Assembly: GCA_013397795.1 (NCBI GenBank)
Contig: VZTJ01001197.1
Coordinates: 82,597-146,596 of the forward strand
Reading direction: 5' to 3'
Source of the DNA: Orthonyx spaldingii
Lineage: Eukaryota > Chordata > Aves > Passeriformes > Orthonychidae
Length of the DNA stretch: 64,000 bases
Shown: positions 34,712 to 44,985 of the stretch, piece after piece
Layout of the letters: each line of letters opens with the position of its first letter
Numbering within the stretch: position 1 is the first letter of the stretch
Program-made: the position numbers and the translations under genes
The notes under the pieces: generated by a model
Database searches by the model: none
What the model saw: only the letters and a program-made list of their open reading frames with translations
What the model was told of the DNA's origin: nothing

Positions 34712-35023
34712 TTTTTAAGGGAGGCAGGTGGGAGTTGGGCTCTGTTTCTGGGGAACAAGGGACAGCACAAGAGGAAATGGCCCCAAGTTTTGTCAGGGGA
34801 GGTTTAGGTTGGATTTTAGGGAAGATTTCTTCACTGAGAGAGTGGTTCAGCCCTGGCACAGCTGCCCAGGGCAGTGATGGAGTCACCAGCCCTGGAAGTG
34901 TTCAAAAACCAAGTGGATGTGGCACTTTGTGATAAGGTTCAGTGGCACAGTGGGATTTGGTCAAAGACTCGATGATCTTGGGGGTCTTTTCCAACCTTAA
35001 TGATTCTGTGGTTCTGTGATTGA
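34712..35023 (+). mobile_element. CR1 LINE fragment, plus orientation
   Basis: An older copy with 'ttaggttggattttagggaa', 'atttcttcactgagagagtg', AGTGGATGTGGCACTTTGTG, 'gactcgatgatcttgggggt' and a short tail (AATGATTCTGTGGTTCTGTG). Confidence 0.9.
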
Positions 35024-35714
35024 AGCATTTCAGCTCTGGGGCCACAGAAAGTGCAACTGAAAAACAGGAATCACCCCCACACCGTGATCACTTCACTGAA
35101 ATTGGGCAAATCCGGGTGGTTATTCCTCATTTAATGCCAGGAAAGGTGTTGAGCCTTTGTCCTCCAAATCATCAAAAGTTCCTGACAGGGAAACAGTTCC
35201 CCATTTCCAGGGTTAGATCGGACAGATCATCCATAGGTGGAACGTGTTTCCCATCAAGGCTGGGTGGAAACTGAGATACTTTCATGGAAAACCTCCACAG
35301 CCTCTCTCCAAGGGTTCTAACACAGCTTTTTCCTCTTCAGCTCTTCTCCTTTCCCTGTTCCATCTGTCCCAGGACCTGCCTCTGGCTGGTTTTGATGCCC
35401 CTGGTGCTGGGAACAGACACCTGCACATTGTACACGTGGCAGCAAATTCCCCACAGGAGTTCAGAACTGGGATTCCCACCGTTCATTTTACCAATTCAGG
35501 TAAAATGGACTTTTTAAGACCTTCCAGAAGTTCCTCAGAAGCTGCATAAACACCAATCGTTGCTACTCCTCAAAGCTCATCTGAGTTTGGAGAAAGCAGC
35601 TTTTTAAACCCATGAAGCATCAGGTAAGGGGTGGATACTGGAACTGGGATGAGGGAAAGGCATTGCAACAGGTAGGGAAAAGCCCTGGTGAGGGCAGAGC
35701 TTTCAGGGGAAGGT
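35024..35714. other. Unassigned sequence
   Basis: No gene or repeat was recognised between two CR1 copies. Confidence 0.4.
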
Positions 35715-35795
35715 GACCCCGCCCGTGGAACTAAATGATCTTTAAGTTCCCTTCCAACCCAAACCATTCAAATATTCTGTGATTCTCTGATTCAT
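35715..35795 (+). mobile_element. CR1 3' terminus
   Basis: Only the last 80 bp remain: 'atctttaagttcccttccaa', CCCAAACCATTC and the tail ATATTCTGTGATTCTCTGAT. Confidence 0.8.
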
Positions 35796-37784
35796 TCCCA
35801 GCTGAGCTCCCAGTTTAGGAGCTGACCTAAGGACCCCTCCTCTAACTCCTGCCTGGGTGTTGTTGTTGGTCACACTCTGAGTTATTCCTCCCTCGTTGCA
35901 ATCAAACACTCTGGTTTCTCTTCCGTTCTTCCTCATAAAGCACCTCCCATGGTCGCGCTTCAGACTAATGAGACCTTAACAAATGATGGGTAATAAACCT
36001 TAAGGAGAGCCCACCAAGATCTCTCTTTAGGCAGTGTTTTCCCCAAAAGTGAGATGGAAAACCTTCCCCCTCGTTCCAGAGGTCGGAGGTTTTCTGCTCG
36101 GATCAGGCAGATCGCTGAACCCCCCCACCAAGCCATTCCTGAAAGCCCCACATTTCTCAGCGGGGGCTGGAAATCCAACCTCCTTTGTTTAGTCTTGGGG
36201 AATGCGCGGCAGGAAAACATCGCCATCCTGTTTTCCAGGCGCTAGCACGCAAATAAGGATGGAGGAAAAACACAGCAGCGTCTCCGCCAGGCTGTGATTA
36301 ATACTCGTTGTGTCCCGTGCCCAGGAGGTGCCAGGGCTGCTGCTGGCCACTCCGTGTGCCCCCACTGCCCCAGCCCGGGGGGCACCTGCCAGGCTGATCC
36401 CGGGAGTGGGGACAAGCAGGATCTGCCAAAATCCTGGGGTGGAAGCACCCACGGAGCTAAAAGATGTGGAAGAGCTGCTGGCACAGAGTGAGTGGGACTG
36501 GGACAGAGCCGGGGAGCAGCTCCTCCTCGTGCTGCTCCCCTGCAGCTCGACTCACCTGCCCCTGGCCTGGCACTGTCCCCTCGCCGCCCCTGGCCAGCTC
36601 AGCCTGGGAAAGGCTGGCTCGCCTTGCTTCCCTCCTGCCGGCACTGTCCTGGTGTGGAAACATCCCTGAGGCAGCAGGGCTGAGGCTGCAGGGCTGAGGA
36701 GCTGCACAGGGCTGTGGTGGTGAGTCAGTGGCAACCCACAGATGGCATCCCCAGGCTGTGACCCAGCACGGAGCACCCGGGGCCTGTCCCAGCTCAGTGC
36801 AGGGCCAGCTGGGTCCCAGGGGTGGGGAAGGGACTGGCACTGGGCTAAAAGCCTCCTCCTAAGGCAGGGCAAAGCCTGGAGAACTCTGGATGTGCCCTAA
36901 GTGCTCGTTCTGTGCACTTTTCCCTGCACAGCCTGTGCATCTTTTGCAGCAAAACCCCACGGCCGTGCAGCCTGGGCAGTGGAAGGGGGGAGCAGGGACA
37001 CTGGGACCAGGCTGGAGTGTCCCTCCCCTTGGATCACAGTCTTGGGGCTCTACTCAGCACCAACATCTGGCCACACACTTGTTATGACGTGCTGCATCTT
37101 CCAGAGGAGCAAATCAGTGAGGATTTGTTCTGCTGTTGCCCTGCACCTCTTTGGTCTCTGCCACAGCTCCCCTCTCTGCTCATCTCAGACTTCATGGCCT
37201 TTGGGGAGTGATGGCATTTGAGCCATGAGTGAGGCCCCATCCTTGTCCAGGGGTCTCTGTGTCTTACCACAATATCAGTGATAAACAGCCTCATTAATAA
37301 TGATAATAATGGGGGGTGAGTGGCTTTATTCCTGTCTGCAGAAACAGTTCTGTGCTATTTGCATGAACCAGGAGCTGTGGCTGCCAAAGGCAGGCGGGTG
37401 CAATCAGGGCAGGATGCACCACAGCAGGATCAGGGGCCGATGTTTCTGTGCTGATACAGATCTCTGTGGTCTGAGCCTCCAGAGACTTCCAGGATTCAAA
37501 CAGTGAAGAAATTGGAACACAAGTTTCAAACATGTTTACATCCCACAGAGGTCAAAGCCTCAGGTTTTGGCTTGTAGTCGACCTTCCCTGTGCCACCTGC
37601 ACGGTCCTGGTGGGAATGAGACACCCCAAATCTTCCTAAAGAGTCCCCTCCTTCCTGCATTCCAGGCTGTTCCATGAGGTGGGAGGAGGTGGTGTGGAAC
37701 CAGGGGGACAGGGCACAGCCCTGCTGTTCTTGCTGGACAGGGCAGCTGATTCTGAACCTGACACCAGTCGTGTGGGATTCTTGG
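35796..37784. other. Unassigned sequence, 2 kb
   Basis: No gene or repeat family was recognised. GC is high at 36300-36850, where open frames on both strands are long by chance. Confidence 0.4.
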
Positions 37785-37841
37785 GGTTGTCCTGTGCAGG
37801 ACTTGGATGATCTTTGTGGGTCCCTTCAGGGAGCTCAGAAG
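37785..37841 (+). mobile_element. CR1 3' terminus leading into a pentamer array
   Basis: The sequence 'gtgcaggacttggatgatct' followed by TTGTGGGTCCCTTCAGGGAG is the end of a CR1 copy. Its tail is the start of the array at 37842. The element upstream cannot be traced with confidence. Confidence 0.65.
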
Positions 37842-37997
37842 ATTCTATTCTATTCTATTCTATTCTATTCTATTCTATTCTATTCTATTCCATTCCATTC
37901 CAATCCATTCCAATCTATTCTATTTCATTCCATTCCGTTCCATTCCATTCCATTCCATTCCAATCCATTCCATTCCAATCCATTCCACTCCATTCTG
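37842..37997. repeat. ATTCT/ATTCC pentamer array at a CR1 tail
   Basis: About 31 pentamers. The first ten or so are ATTCT, then ATTCC with interspersed CAATC variants, and the block ends in CCATTCTGTGATG, a normal CR1 tail sequence. The composition shift from TATTC to CATTC along the array is sharp. Confidence 0.95.
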
Positions 37998-38420
37998 TGA
38001 TGTCTCTAGACCCAAGTCCTGCAGGTGAAGCACCCCCTGGAAGAGAGCTGTGTGTTCTGAGCAGGACAGGAGGTTATGTGCTGGGGTAACCTGTCCCAGA
38101 GTCAAGGACAGACCCCTCAGGCTGCAGGAAAATGCTCCCTGCAGGACAGGCAGGCCCGGGGGCCTCGGCGTGGGAACCACCGAGTGCCACTGCAAGGCTG
38201 CGCTCCTTGGCAAGGTCAGATGACATAATTACAGTGGTCCCTCTGACCTTGCAATCTCCAAACCCTCATAATTTGTAAGCAGGATACAAATTATTTGCCT
38301 TGTGAGCTGAGGAAGGAAGTCTTCCTCATCACCTATCTGCTCCCAAACATCCGCTATTGCACAACTGCTCTGGGCCGGGGCAGGGCTTCCACTGCAGCCT
38401 CCAGGAGCCTTGGCCAGCCC
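37998..38420. other. Unassigned sequence
   Basis: No gene or repeat was recognised between two arrays. Confidence 0.4.
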
Positions 38421-39410
38421 GAGTGCTCCAATCCAGGCTGCTCCAACCCAGCCTGGCTCCCCCAGTCCATCCAGGCTGCCCCAGTCCAGCCTGACTGCTC
38501 CAATTCAGGCTTCTCCAATCCAACCTGGTGGTTTCAACCCAGCCTTGCTGCCCCAACCCAGCCTTGCTGCCCCAACCCAGCCTGGTTGCCTCAGTCCAGC
38601 CTGGCTACTCCAATCCAACCTGGCTGTTCCAATCCAGCCTGGATGCTCCAATCCAGGCTGCTCCAACCCAGCCTGGCTCCCCCAGTCCATCCAGGCTGCC
38701 CCAGTCCAGCCTGACTGCTCCAATTCAGGCTTCTCCAATCCAACCTGGCTGTTCCAATCCGGCCTGGATGCTCCAATCCAGGCTGCTCGAACCCAGCCTG
38801 GTTCCTCTGATCCATCCTGACTGCTCCAACTAATCCTGGCTGCTCCAACCCAATCTAGGCTGCCCCAGTCCAGCCTGATTGCTCCAATTCAGGCTTCTCC
38901 AATCCAACCTGGCTGTTCCAATCCGGCCTGGATGCTCCAATCCAGGCTGCTCGAACCCAGCCTGGTTCCTCTGATCCATCCTGACTGCTCCAACTAATCC
39001 TGGCTGCTCCAACCCAATCTAGGCTGCCCCAGTCCAGCCTGATTGCTCCAATTCAGGCTTCTCCAACCCAGGGCGGCTGCCCCAACTCAGCCTGGCTACT
39101 CCAATCCAACCTGGCTGTTCCAATCCGGCCTGGATGCTCCAATCCAGGCTGCTCCAACCCAGCCTGGTTCCTCTGATCCATCCTGACTGCTCCAACTAAT
39201 CCTGGCTGCTCCAACCCAATCCAGGCTGCCCCAGTTCATCCTGGCTGTCCCAATCCAATCCAATGCAATCCAATCCAATGCAATCCAATACAATCCAATC
39301 CAATCCAATCCAATCCAGGCTGCCCCAGTCCATCCTGACTGCTCCTCTGATCAATTCTGGCTGCCCCAATCCATCCTCGTTGCTCCAGTCCAGCCTGGCT
39401 GACTCCACCA
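38421..39410. repeat. 1-kb minisatellite, about 19-bp unit, 164-bp higher-order period
   Basis: Units resemble GCTGCTCCAATCCAGCCTG (19 bp, with 14-21 bp variants). A marker piece starting TTCTCCAA recurs at 38511, 38731, 38895 and 39059, giving spacings of 220, 164 and 164 bp. The last two blocks are nearly identical, indicating recent block duplication. Near its end (39250-39318) the array turns into CAATC pentamers. Repetitive peptides read from it are not evidence for a gene. Confidence 0.93.
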
Positions 39411-39794
39411 CACTCTCAGTGATGAGTATAAACATTTCATTTGGGGAGGAAATCCACGTTGTGTAGATTACAGTGATATCAATAATGTTGGCTCTTCCTT
39501 TCAGCTTGGTTTAAGCAGAGTTCGAAGAAACTCAAAATTTAGCCAAAACATTTCTGTAACATCAACCACTTCATTTTTCAAATAAATTTTTTTCCACAGG
39601 GAGTCAGTTCACATCTACTTAATGGGGAGCAAGGGCTGTGACCACCATGTGATGGCCACGGTCACCTGTCCCTTGTGTGCACAAGCCCAGAGGAGGTGGC
39701 CGTGTGTCGGAGTGTGTCTGACACGTCTCACTGGGCACATTCATGGCTCCAAAACTGCTGCATCCCAAAATGCTCTAAAGCACCACGGCTGTGC
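39411..39794. other. Unassigned sequence
   Basis: No gene or repeat was recognised. It is AT-rich at 39480-39600. Confidence 0.4.
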
Positions 39795-39968
39795 TGCATC
39801 CCAGAGCAGCTGTGGCTGCCCCTGGATCCCTGGCAGTGCCCAAGGCCAGGCTGGACGGGGCTGGGAGCAGCTGGGAGGTGTCCCTGCCGTGGCAGGGGTG
39901 GCACTGGATGAGTTTAAAAGTCCCTTCCAACCCAAACCATTCCATGATTCTGTGATTCCGTGATCCCA
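39795..39968 (+). mobile_element. CR1 LINE fragment, plus orientation
   Basis: It contains 'agctgtggctgcccctggat', 'ctgccgtggcaggggtggc', CTTCCAACCCAAACCATTCC and the tail ATGATTCTGTGATTCCGTGA. It is 5'-truncated to 170 bp. Confidence 0.9.
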
Positions 39969-41538
39969 GTGCACAGCCCTGTGCTGTCACAATGGAGGCA
40001 TTCTTGTCCCCTATGGAATGTGTGACACCTCTCCAGCCCTTGGTGTTCCTTGAGGAGCTACCACAGTGAGCCCACCCTTGTTGCAGCCTCACCATCTGTC
40101 CTTCAGCTCCATAACATGACGATATTTGGGGGAATGGGGTCTTTGCCACATCCCAAGATTTGCTTTTAAATTTATTTATCCGATATATTCCCAGAAATGT
40201 GATTTTAAATCACGCTGATAACAACCTGGCAGAGGTAGAAAACACAAGTCCTGTCCTTGGCTCTCTGCTGTGCAGTGTGAGCAGGCAGAAGGGCTTCAGT
40301 GAGGGAATTAATTGGGATTTCAGCTCCGAGCTGAGTGGAGCAGACAGGTCGGCAGAGGGAGGGAGCTGCAGTGCCCTGGGGGTGTCCCCAGGATTGAAGG
40401 ATTACAGGAGGCCTTTGCAGGCTCGCTGCTCTCAGCACAGCTCCTGTCTGAGCTCCACAGTGGCTCCGCAGATGCCGTTCTCATTCCCTCGGGAGCCAAC
40501 GCCGAGAGAGGAATCTCCAGGGGAGCAGTGACCCCATGGCCATCACTGGAGCAGGGGGACAAGCGTTCAATCCACTCTGCAATCACCTCTCCATGTCCAA
40601 ACCTGCTCCTCCGGGCCAGCCCTGAGCCCTGCGCTGGCTCCAGTGCCGTGACCCCGGGGAGTTGTACCTGCAGGGGTTAAATCCACGATTTCCTCACACT
40701 CCGGTGCATGTGCTGCTTGGAGGAAATGCATTTCTCCAGCCTTGACTCCGTGCCCTCTGTGCGAGCAGGAATGAGCCTGGGCCCGGGGGAACGCAGGAGG
40801 GATGGCAGCGTTAGTCAGCAGCGCTTCCAGCGGGAACCCGGGCCCAGCAGGGAAAACGCACTGTACAAAATATTTGTGCAGAGCAGGAAAACGCTGCATT
40901 CCTGGGATGACAATGGCCTTGTGTCACTGTCTGTGGCCACAGCCATGACTCAGGCTGTGGCTGGGGAGGGACAGGAGGGAGAGCGGGCAGCGCTTGCTGC
41001 CAGCCACGGCTGTGCTGCTGACTGGGCTGAGGGCTCCAAGGAAAACACAGGGCTATTCTTTGGTTCTGCCTTTTCCCAGAGGGTTGATAGTCTGGCAGTG
41101 GGAATGCTGCTGCTGGGTCACGGGCACAAGGCACAAGGAGCACACAGGGCTCGTGTCCCCGGGCAGGGATGGACGCGCTCCTGCCGCAGGGCCCGGGGCA
41201 GCCGGGTCACTGCAGCGCTGCTTCCCCAAGCCCTGAGCCCAGGAACCTGCAGGGCCTGCCCCAGGCGCTGCTCAGATCTCCGTTCATGAGCTGCAAGGAG
41301 CAGATTCCACCCAAGCCTGCAAGATTGGAAAGTGCCTGCACATCCTTCCTTTCCCACTTCCCACCCCATGGAAGGTGCTGATGTGTGTGGGTCCTGCACA
41401 TCCCCGGGCTGAGCAGGGCACAGGGGCTGGAGCAGGGCTGGAGCAGCGCTGGCTGTGCCTGGGACATGAGCAGGCTCAGCCAGGCTGGGCTCAGGCTCTG
41501 CTGCAAACCCCAGGGGTTTCAGGAGGGAAAAGAACCTG
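39969..41538. other. Unassigned sequence
   Basis: No gene was recognised. GC and CpG content rise toward 41140-41280. Open frames on both strands overlap each other and show no domain. Confidence 0.4.
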
Positions 41539-41662
41539 CTGGGAGAGGGCAAAGATCCCGCTGGGAGAGGGAAAAGATCCCACTGGGAGAGGGCAAAGAT
41601 CCCGCTGGGAGAGGGAAAAGATCCCACTGGGAGAGGGCAAAGATCCCGCTGGGAGAGGGCAG
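41539..41662. repeat. 22-bp minisatellite, six units
   Basis: Units beginning CTGGGAGAGGG start at 41539, 41561, 41583, 41605, 41627 and 41649, an exact 22-bp period. CCCG/CCCA and GCAA/GAAA variants alternate, suggesting a 44-bp higher-order unit. Confidence 0.92.
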
Positions 41663-41693
41663 CTCTGCCACCTCTCTGTGACCCTCAGCCCCT

Positions 41694-41819
41694 GGGATGG
41701 GATGGGATGGGATGGGATGGGATGGGATGGGATGGGATGGGATGGGATGGGATGGGATGATGGGATGGGATGGGATGGGATGGGAGGATGGGATGATGGG
41801 ATGATGGGATGGGAGGGCA
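41694..41819. repeat. GGGAT pentamer array at the outer edge of the left inverted arm
   Basis: About 24 GGGAT pentamers with a few GATGATGGGA interruptions near the inner end. Runs of three G separated by two bases make the plus strand prone to G-quadruplex formation. The array abuts the left arm of the inverted duplication. Confidence 0.95.
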
Positions 41820-42428
41820 GCTGAGCCAGCCTTGGCTCCATCAGGAGTTCACACTTGGCCACATTCCCGGTGATGGCCAAAGGAGAAATCTCGATGAACT
41901 CCTAAAAAAGTTGGCAGAGAGGGCAGCAAACACTGCAGGGAAAGCAACTAATTGGGGAGAAATGATCAGAATGTGCATCTTTTACAACTCCTCACTCTCT
42001 GCTGGGCTCTGCAGGACCAGCACCCTTCAGAGCTGGGTCTCTTTCCAGCACTTCGTCCACGCGATACTTTCAGCTCTCATCAATTCCTTGCGCTCCAGGG
42101 ACAGGCGTGAGTGGAACCCGAAGGAAAGAAATGCCCAGGGGACAGCAGGCTGCCCTGTGCCACCAGGAAAATCCTGCTGGGTGGCAAGATGGGGACAAGG
42201 AATGTGTCACCTGCTCCAGAGGGGACAGCCTGAGCGTGGCAGGCCAGAGGTGGCTGTGAGCAAGCTCTGGCTGAGCGCTGCGACCGCTCCGTGAGCTCCT
42301 CCTGTCCCAGCTCTGGGGAGGCCAAAGGTGACAGGGGCACGGCCGGAGTTCCATCTGCTCCAGCCTGCTGGGGGAATCCCTGGGGAAAGAAGCCCTCCCT
42401 CCTTTCCCCTGTGCCAAGGCAGAGCTCT
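41809..42428 (+). repeat. Left arm of a large inverted duplication
   Basis: The reverse complement of this segment is found at 49707-50340. The inner part, 41910-42421, pairs with about four mismatches in roughly 515 bases. The outer 90 bases differ more, including an 8-10-base indel near 41846 and another near 41907. Pairing ends at the shared GAGCTCT. An open frame on the plus strand runs through most of the arm, but it is interrupted in the other arm, so I do not call it a gene. Confidence 0.9.
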
Positions 42429-44796
42429 GAGCTCAGCACAGCGGCAGCAGCAGCCGGTGCTGACCAACACACGCTGCAGAGATGCTGAAAAATGTGGGAA
42501 CCTCTCCTGGCACCCGGCCATGGCAGCAGCTTCTTCATTGGCCTCTGCCAGTGAAGAGAAACGGGAAAACAATTTTCCTGACTTCCCTTATTTTTGTGTG
42601 CTGCTCTTGGGAGCGGTGGGAAGGAGAGGGTGTGGATGGAGCTGGATTGGGGCACTGGAGGAAAACATCTTTCTCCTTCACTGGCAGTTTGTCCCTGCTG
42701 TCTGTCAGGCACGAAATTAAGGAAACCTTTGAAAGGCTGTGGAGCATTGACTGTGAGAATCCAGGGCACCAGGCACCGAGGAGAAAGATCCTCATCCCAT
42801 CTCCACCACTGGGAAAAACATCTCAGTCCCTCAGTCCTCAACTTAATTCTGCGCAGAACAGAGGAGGAACAAGACGTTCTGTCAGCCTGGAAGAGGCAGG
42901 AAGACGCTTCTTCAGTGCCCTGCCAGGACCTGGATGCCATGTCCAGGGAAATACGTGTGTTCCCGGCATTTCCTGGCACTGACAGTGCTGGTGGCCTTTG
43001 CTCCCTGCCAAGGACAGCGCTGAGGTGACACCTCCAAGGCTCCCAGATGGAGCTGGCTTTGCAAGGGAGGCAAACTGGAGAGAAAAGCAGCCCTGCACAC
43101 CTCGGGGGGAGCCCAGCGCAGCCCCGGGAGCAGCGGGCAGGGCACAGTGCCCTCAGCAGAGCGGGGCCTGCCGGGCACCCGTGCGGAAAACTCAGCCGGA
43201 CACAGGGACTGGCCCCGGCGGCTGCAGCCAGCGGGGTCGGGGAGGGCAGGGCGGAGTTGCTGTGGTCCCCAGGGCCTGGGATGCCCACGGATGCTCACAA
43301 ATCCCATTCCAGCTCACTTTTCCACACTCAGAACGGCTTCTGCCTTTCCACCTGTACCCAGACCTGCACCTACAGCTCTCTTCCCATGAGGGTGAGGGCA
43401 AATTTTGCCTTTAGAGCCCCGAGTTCGTGATCTGCTGTCAGGTTGAGGCCTACTAGAAGTGCCTCTCCCCCTTACCCTCAGAATGGCCTGCAAGACCAAG
43501 GGCTCTGGGCTAACTGATTCTCCTTCTTTCACCGAAAATTAGGTGGGAAATATTTCCAGGAGAAGGTGTCAGTGGAATGTATAAAGGAGAGAAAAGAGGC
43601 TGAGGTTAGGCCAGGAGTGCTGAAGGCAGTCTGTGTGAAGGTGCAAACACACAGAACTTCAGGCCAGCAAAAGCCTTGGAAAGCAGTGAGGAGCTCACCG
43701 CTCCTCCACCTAAATTACAAACAACACATTCAGGATTGTGCCCATGACTTCTGTTAATGCAGATTTGTCTTTTCCTCAAAACCATCTTCTTCATTTTGCT
43801 GTGGATTTCCACTCCGAGCTCACCCCAGATTTCAGGCAGAGCCCTCCAAAAACCACAAGTGATTTATCCCTGGTTGTTTAACACAGGAAAGCGAGGACCA
43901 GGTGTATCCTGAGAAGTGCAGTCAGAGAGATTCCAGAGCTTGACAAGTCTTCGGTCTGAAGAAAAAATTAGGGGAAATGCCCAGGTTTGCAGACATTAAT
44001 GATTGTCCCTGCAGAACCTGGAATCTCCCCTGGTTCAGGGCTGGCACGGGCAGGGCTGGGGCTGGGCTGGGGCTGCTCCAGGTGAGCACTGGGGCAGGTC
44101 TGAGCCGGGGAGTGCTGCAGGCAGGGGCTCCTCTGGTTTCTCTCGATCAGGGTGTTCACTCCAGTGACTGCTGCTTTAACAGACACAAATCCCTCGGAGC
44201 CACCCACCCCTCTGTCCATGGCCGGTGTTACAGCACCTTGACCTTCTGCCTCCCCTGTCAATCTGCCCTCTCCCTCTGCTCTGCAGGCACAGCAAACACA
44301 TTTCTCTGGGGAATCCAGGCATGGGCAGAGCAGCACAGTTTGGCTCCGCAGATGCCGTGGCCTTCGGCGTGGTGGGATCTGAATTCCTGCCTCTTTCCCC
44401 TTGTCCCTTTTCTCCCCCAGCCTCAGAGACAGGCACTGCCTCCATGCCATCACTGACGAAGCTCTGTGGCTCCTCTGGGGTCACCGAATCTCCTACAGAC
44501 CCCAAAACTTGAGATATTGAACTCGTCAGTCCCCACCCACCCAGCAGTCAATGACTTTGCTCCCCAGCCCTGTTGGGCTCTGCCAGGAGATGCTGTTGGA
44601 AGTTTTGCCTCTCCTTTCTCTCTTGGCATGGAGCTGCAGGGCCAGGGACCCAGCAGAAGGTCACACAGAGCTGTGGTGCCCAAGAGAGAAAGGGAGAGTC
44701 CAGCTGAGCTGAGCTGCTGGGCTTCTTTAGCCTCACCCCCCCCCATGATTCCAAAGGAAATAAAAGCGCTCTGCAAATCTTCTGTCGGGGTCCTGT
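42429..44796. other. Unassigned sequence within the inverted-repeat spacer
   Basis: No gene or known repeat was recognised. A CpG-richer stretch lies at 43095-43260. A 402-codon minus-strand open frame begins here (43288) and runs into the left arm; it lacks any recognisable domain. Confidence 0.4.
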
Positions 44797-44985
44797 GAGG
44801 TGGGGAGGCCCTGGCACAGGGAAATTGCGGCTGCCCCTGGATCCCTGGCAGTGTCCAAGGCCAGGCTGGACAGGGCTTGGATCCACCTGGGACAGTGGGA
44901 GGTGACCCTGCCCATGGCAGGAAGTGGCACTGGATGGGCTTTAAGGTCCTCCCAACCCACACCATTTCATGATTCCGTGATTTTA
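44797..44985 (+). mobile_element. CR1 LINE fragment, plus orientation
   Basis: It contains 'tgcggctgcccctggatccc', 'ctgcccatggcaggaagtgg' and TCCCAACCCACACCATTTCA with a short ATGATTCCGTGATT tail. Confidence 0.88.

Noticed and set aside
38421..39410. Possible CRISPR-like array
   Set aside because: Units are contiguous and variable in length, with no unique spacers, and the genome is a bird's.
41821..42294. Open frame in the left arm as a duplicated gene
   Set aside because: The matching frame in the right arm is shifted by small insertions and no protein family is recognised.
42080..43288. 402-codon open frame on the minus strand
   Set aside because: It is Ser/Pro/Ala-rich with no domain, lies in GC-rich DNA and overlaps the left inverted arm. 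It looks like a chance open frame.
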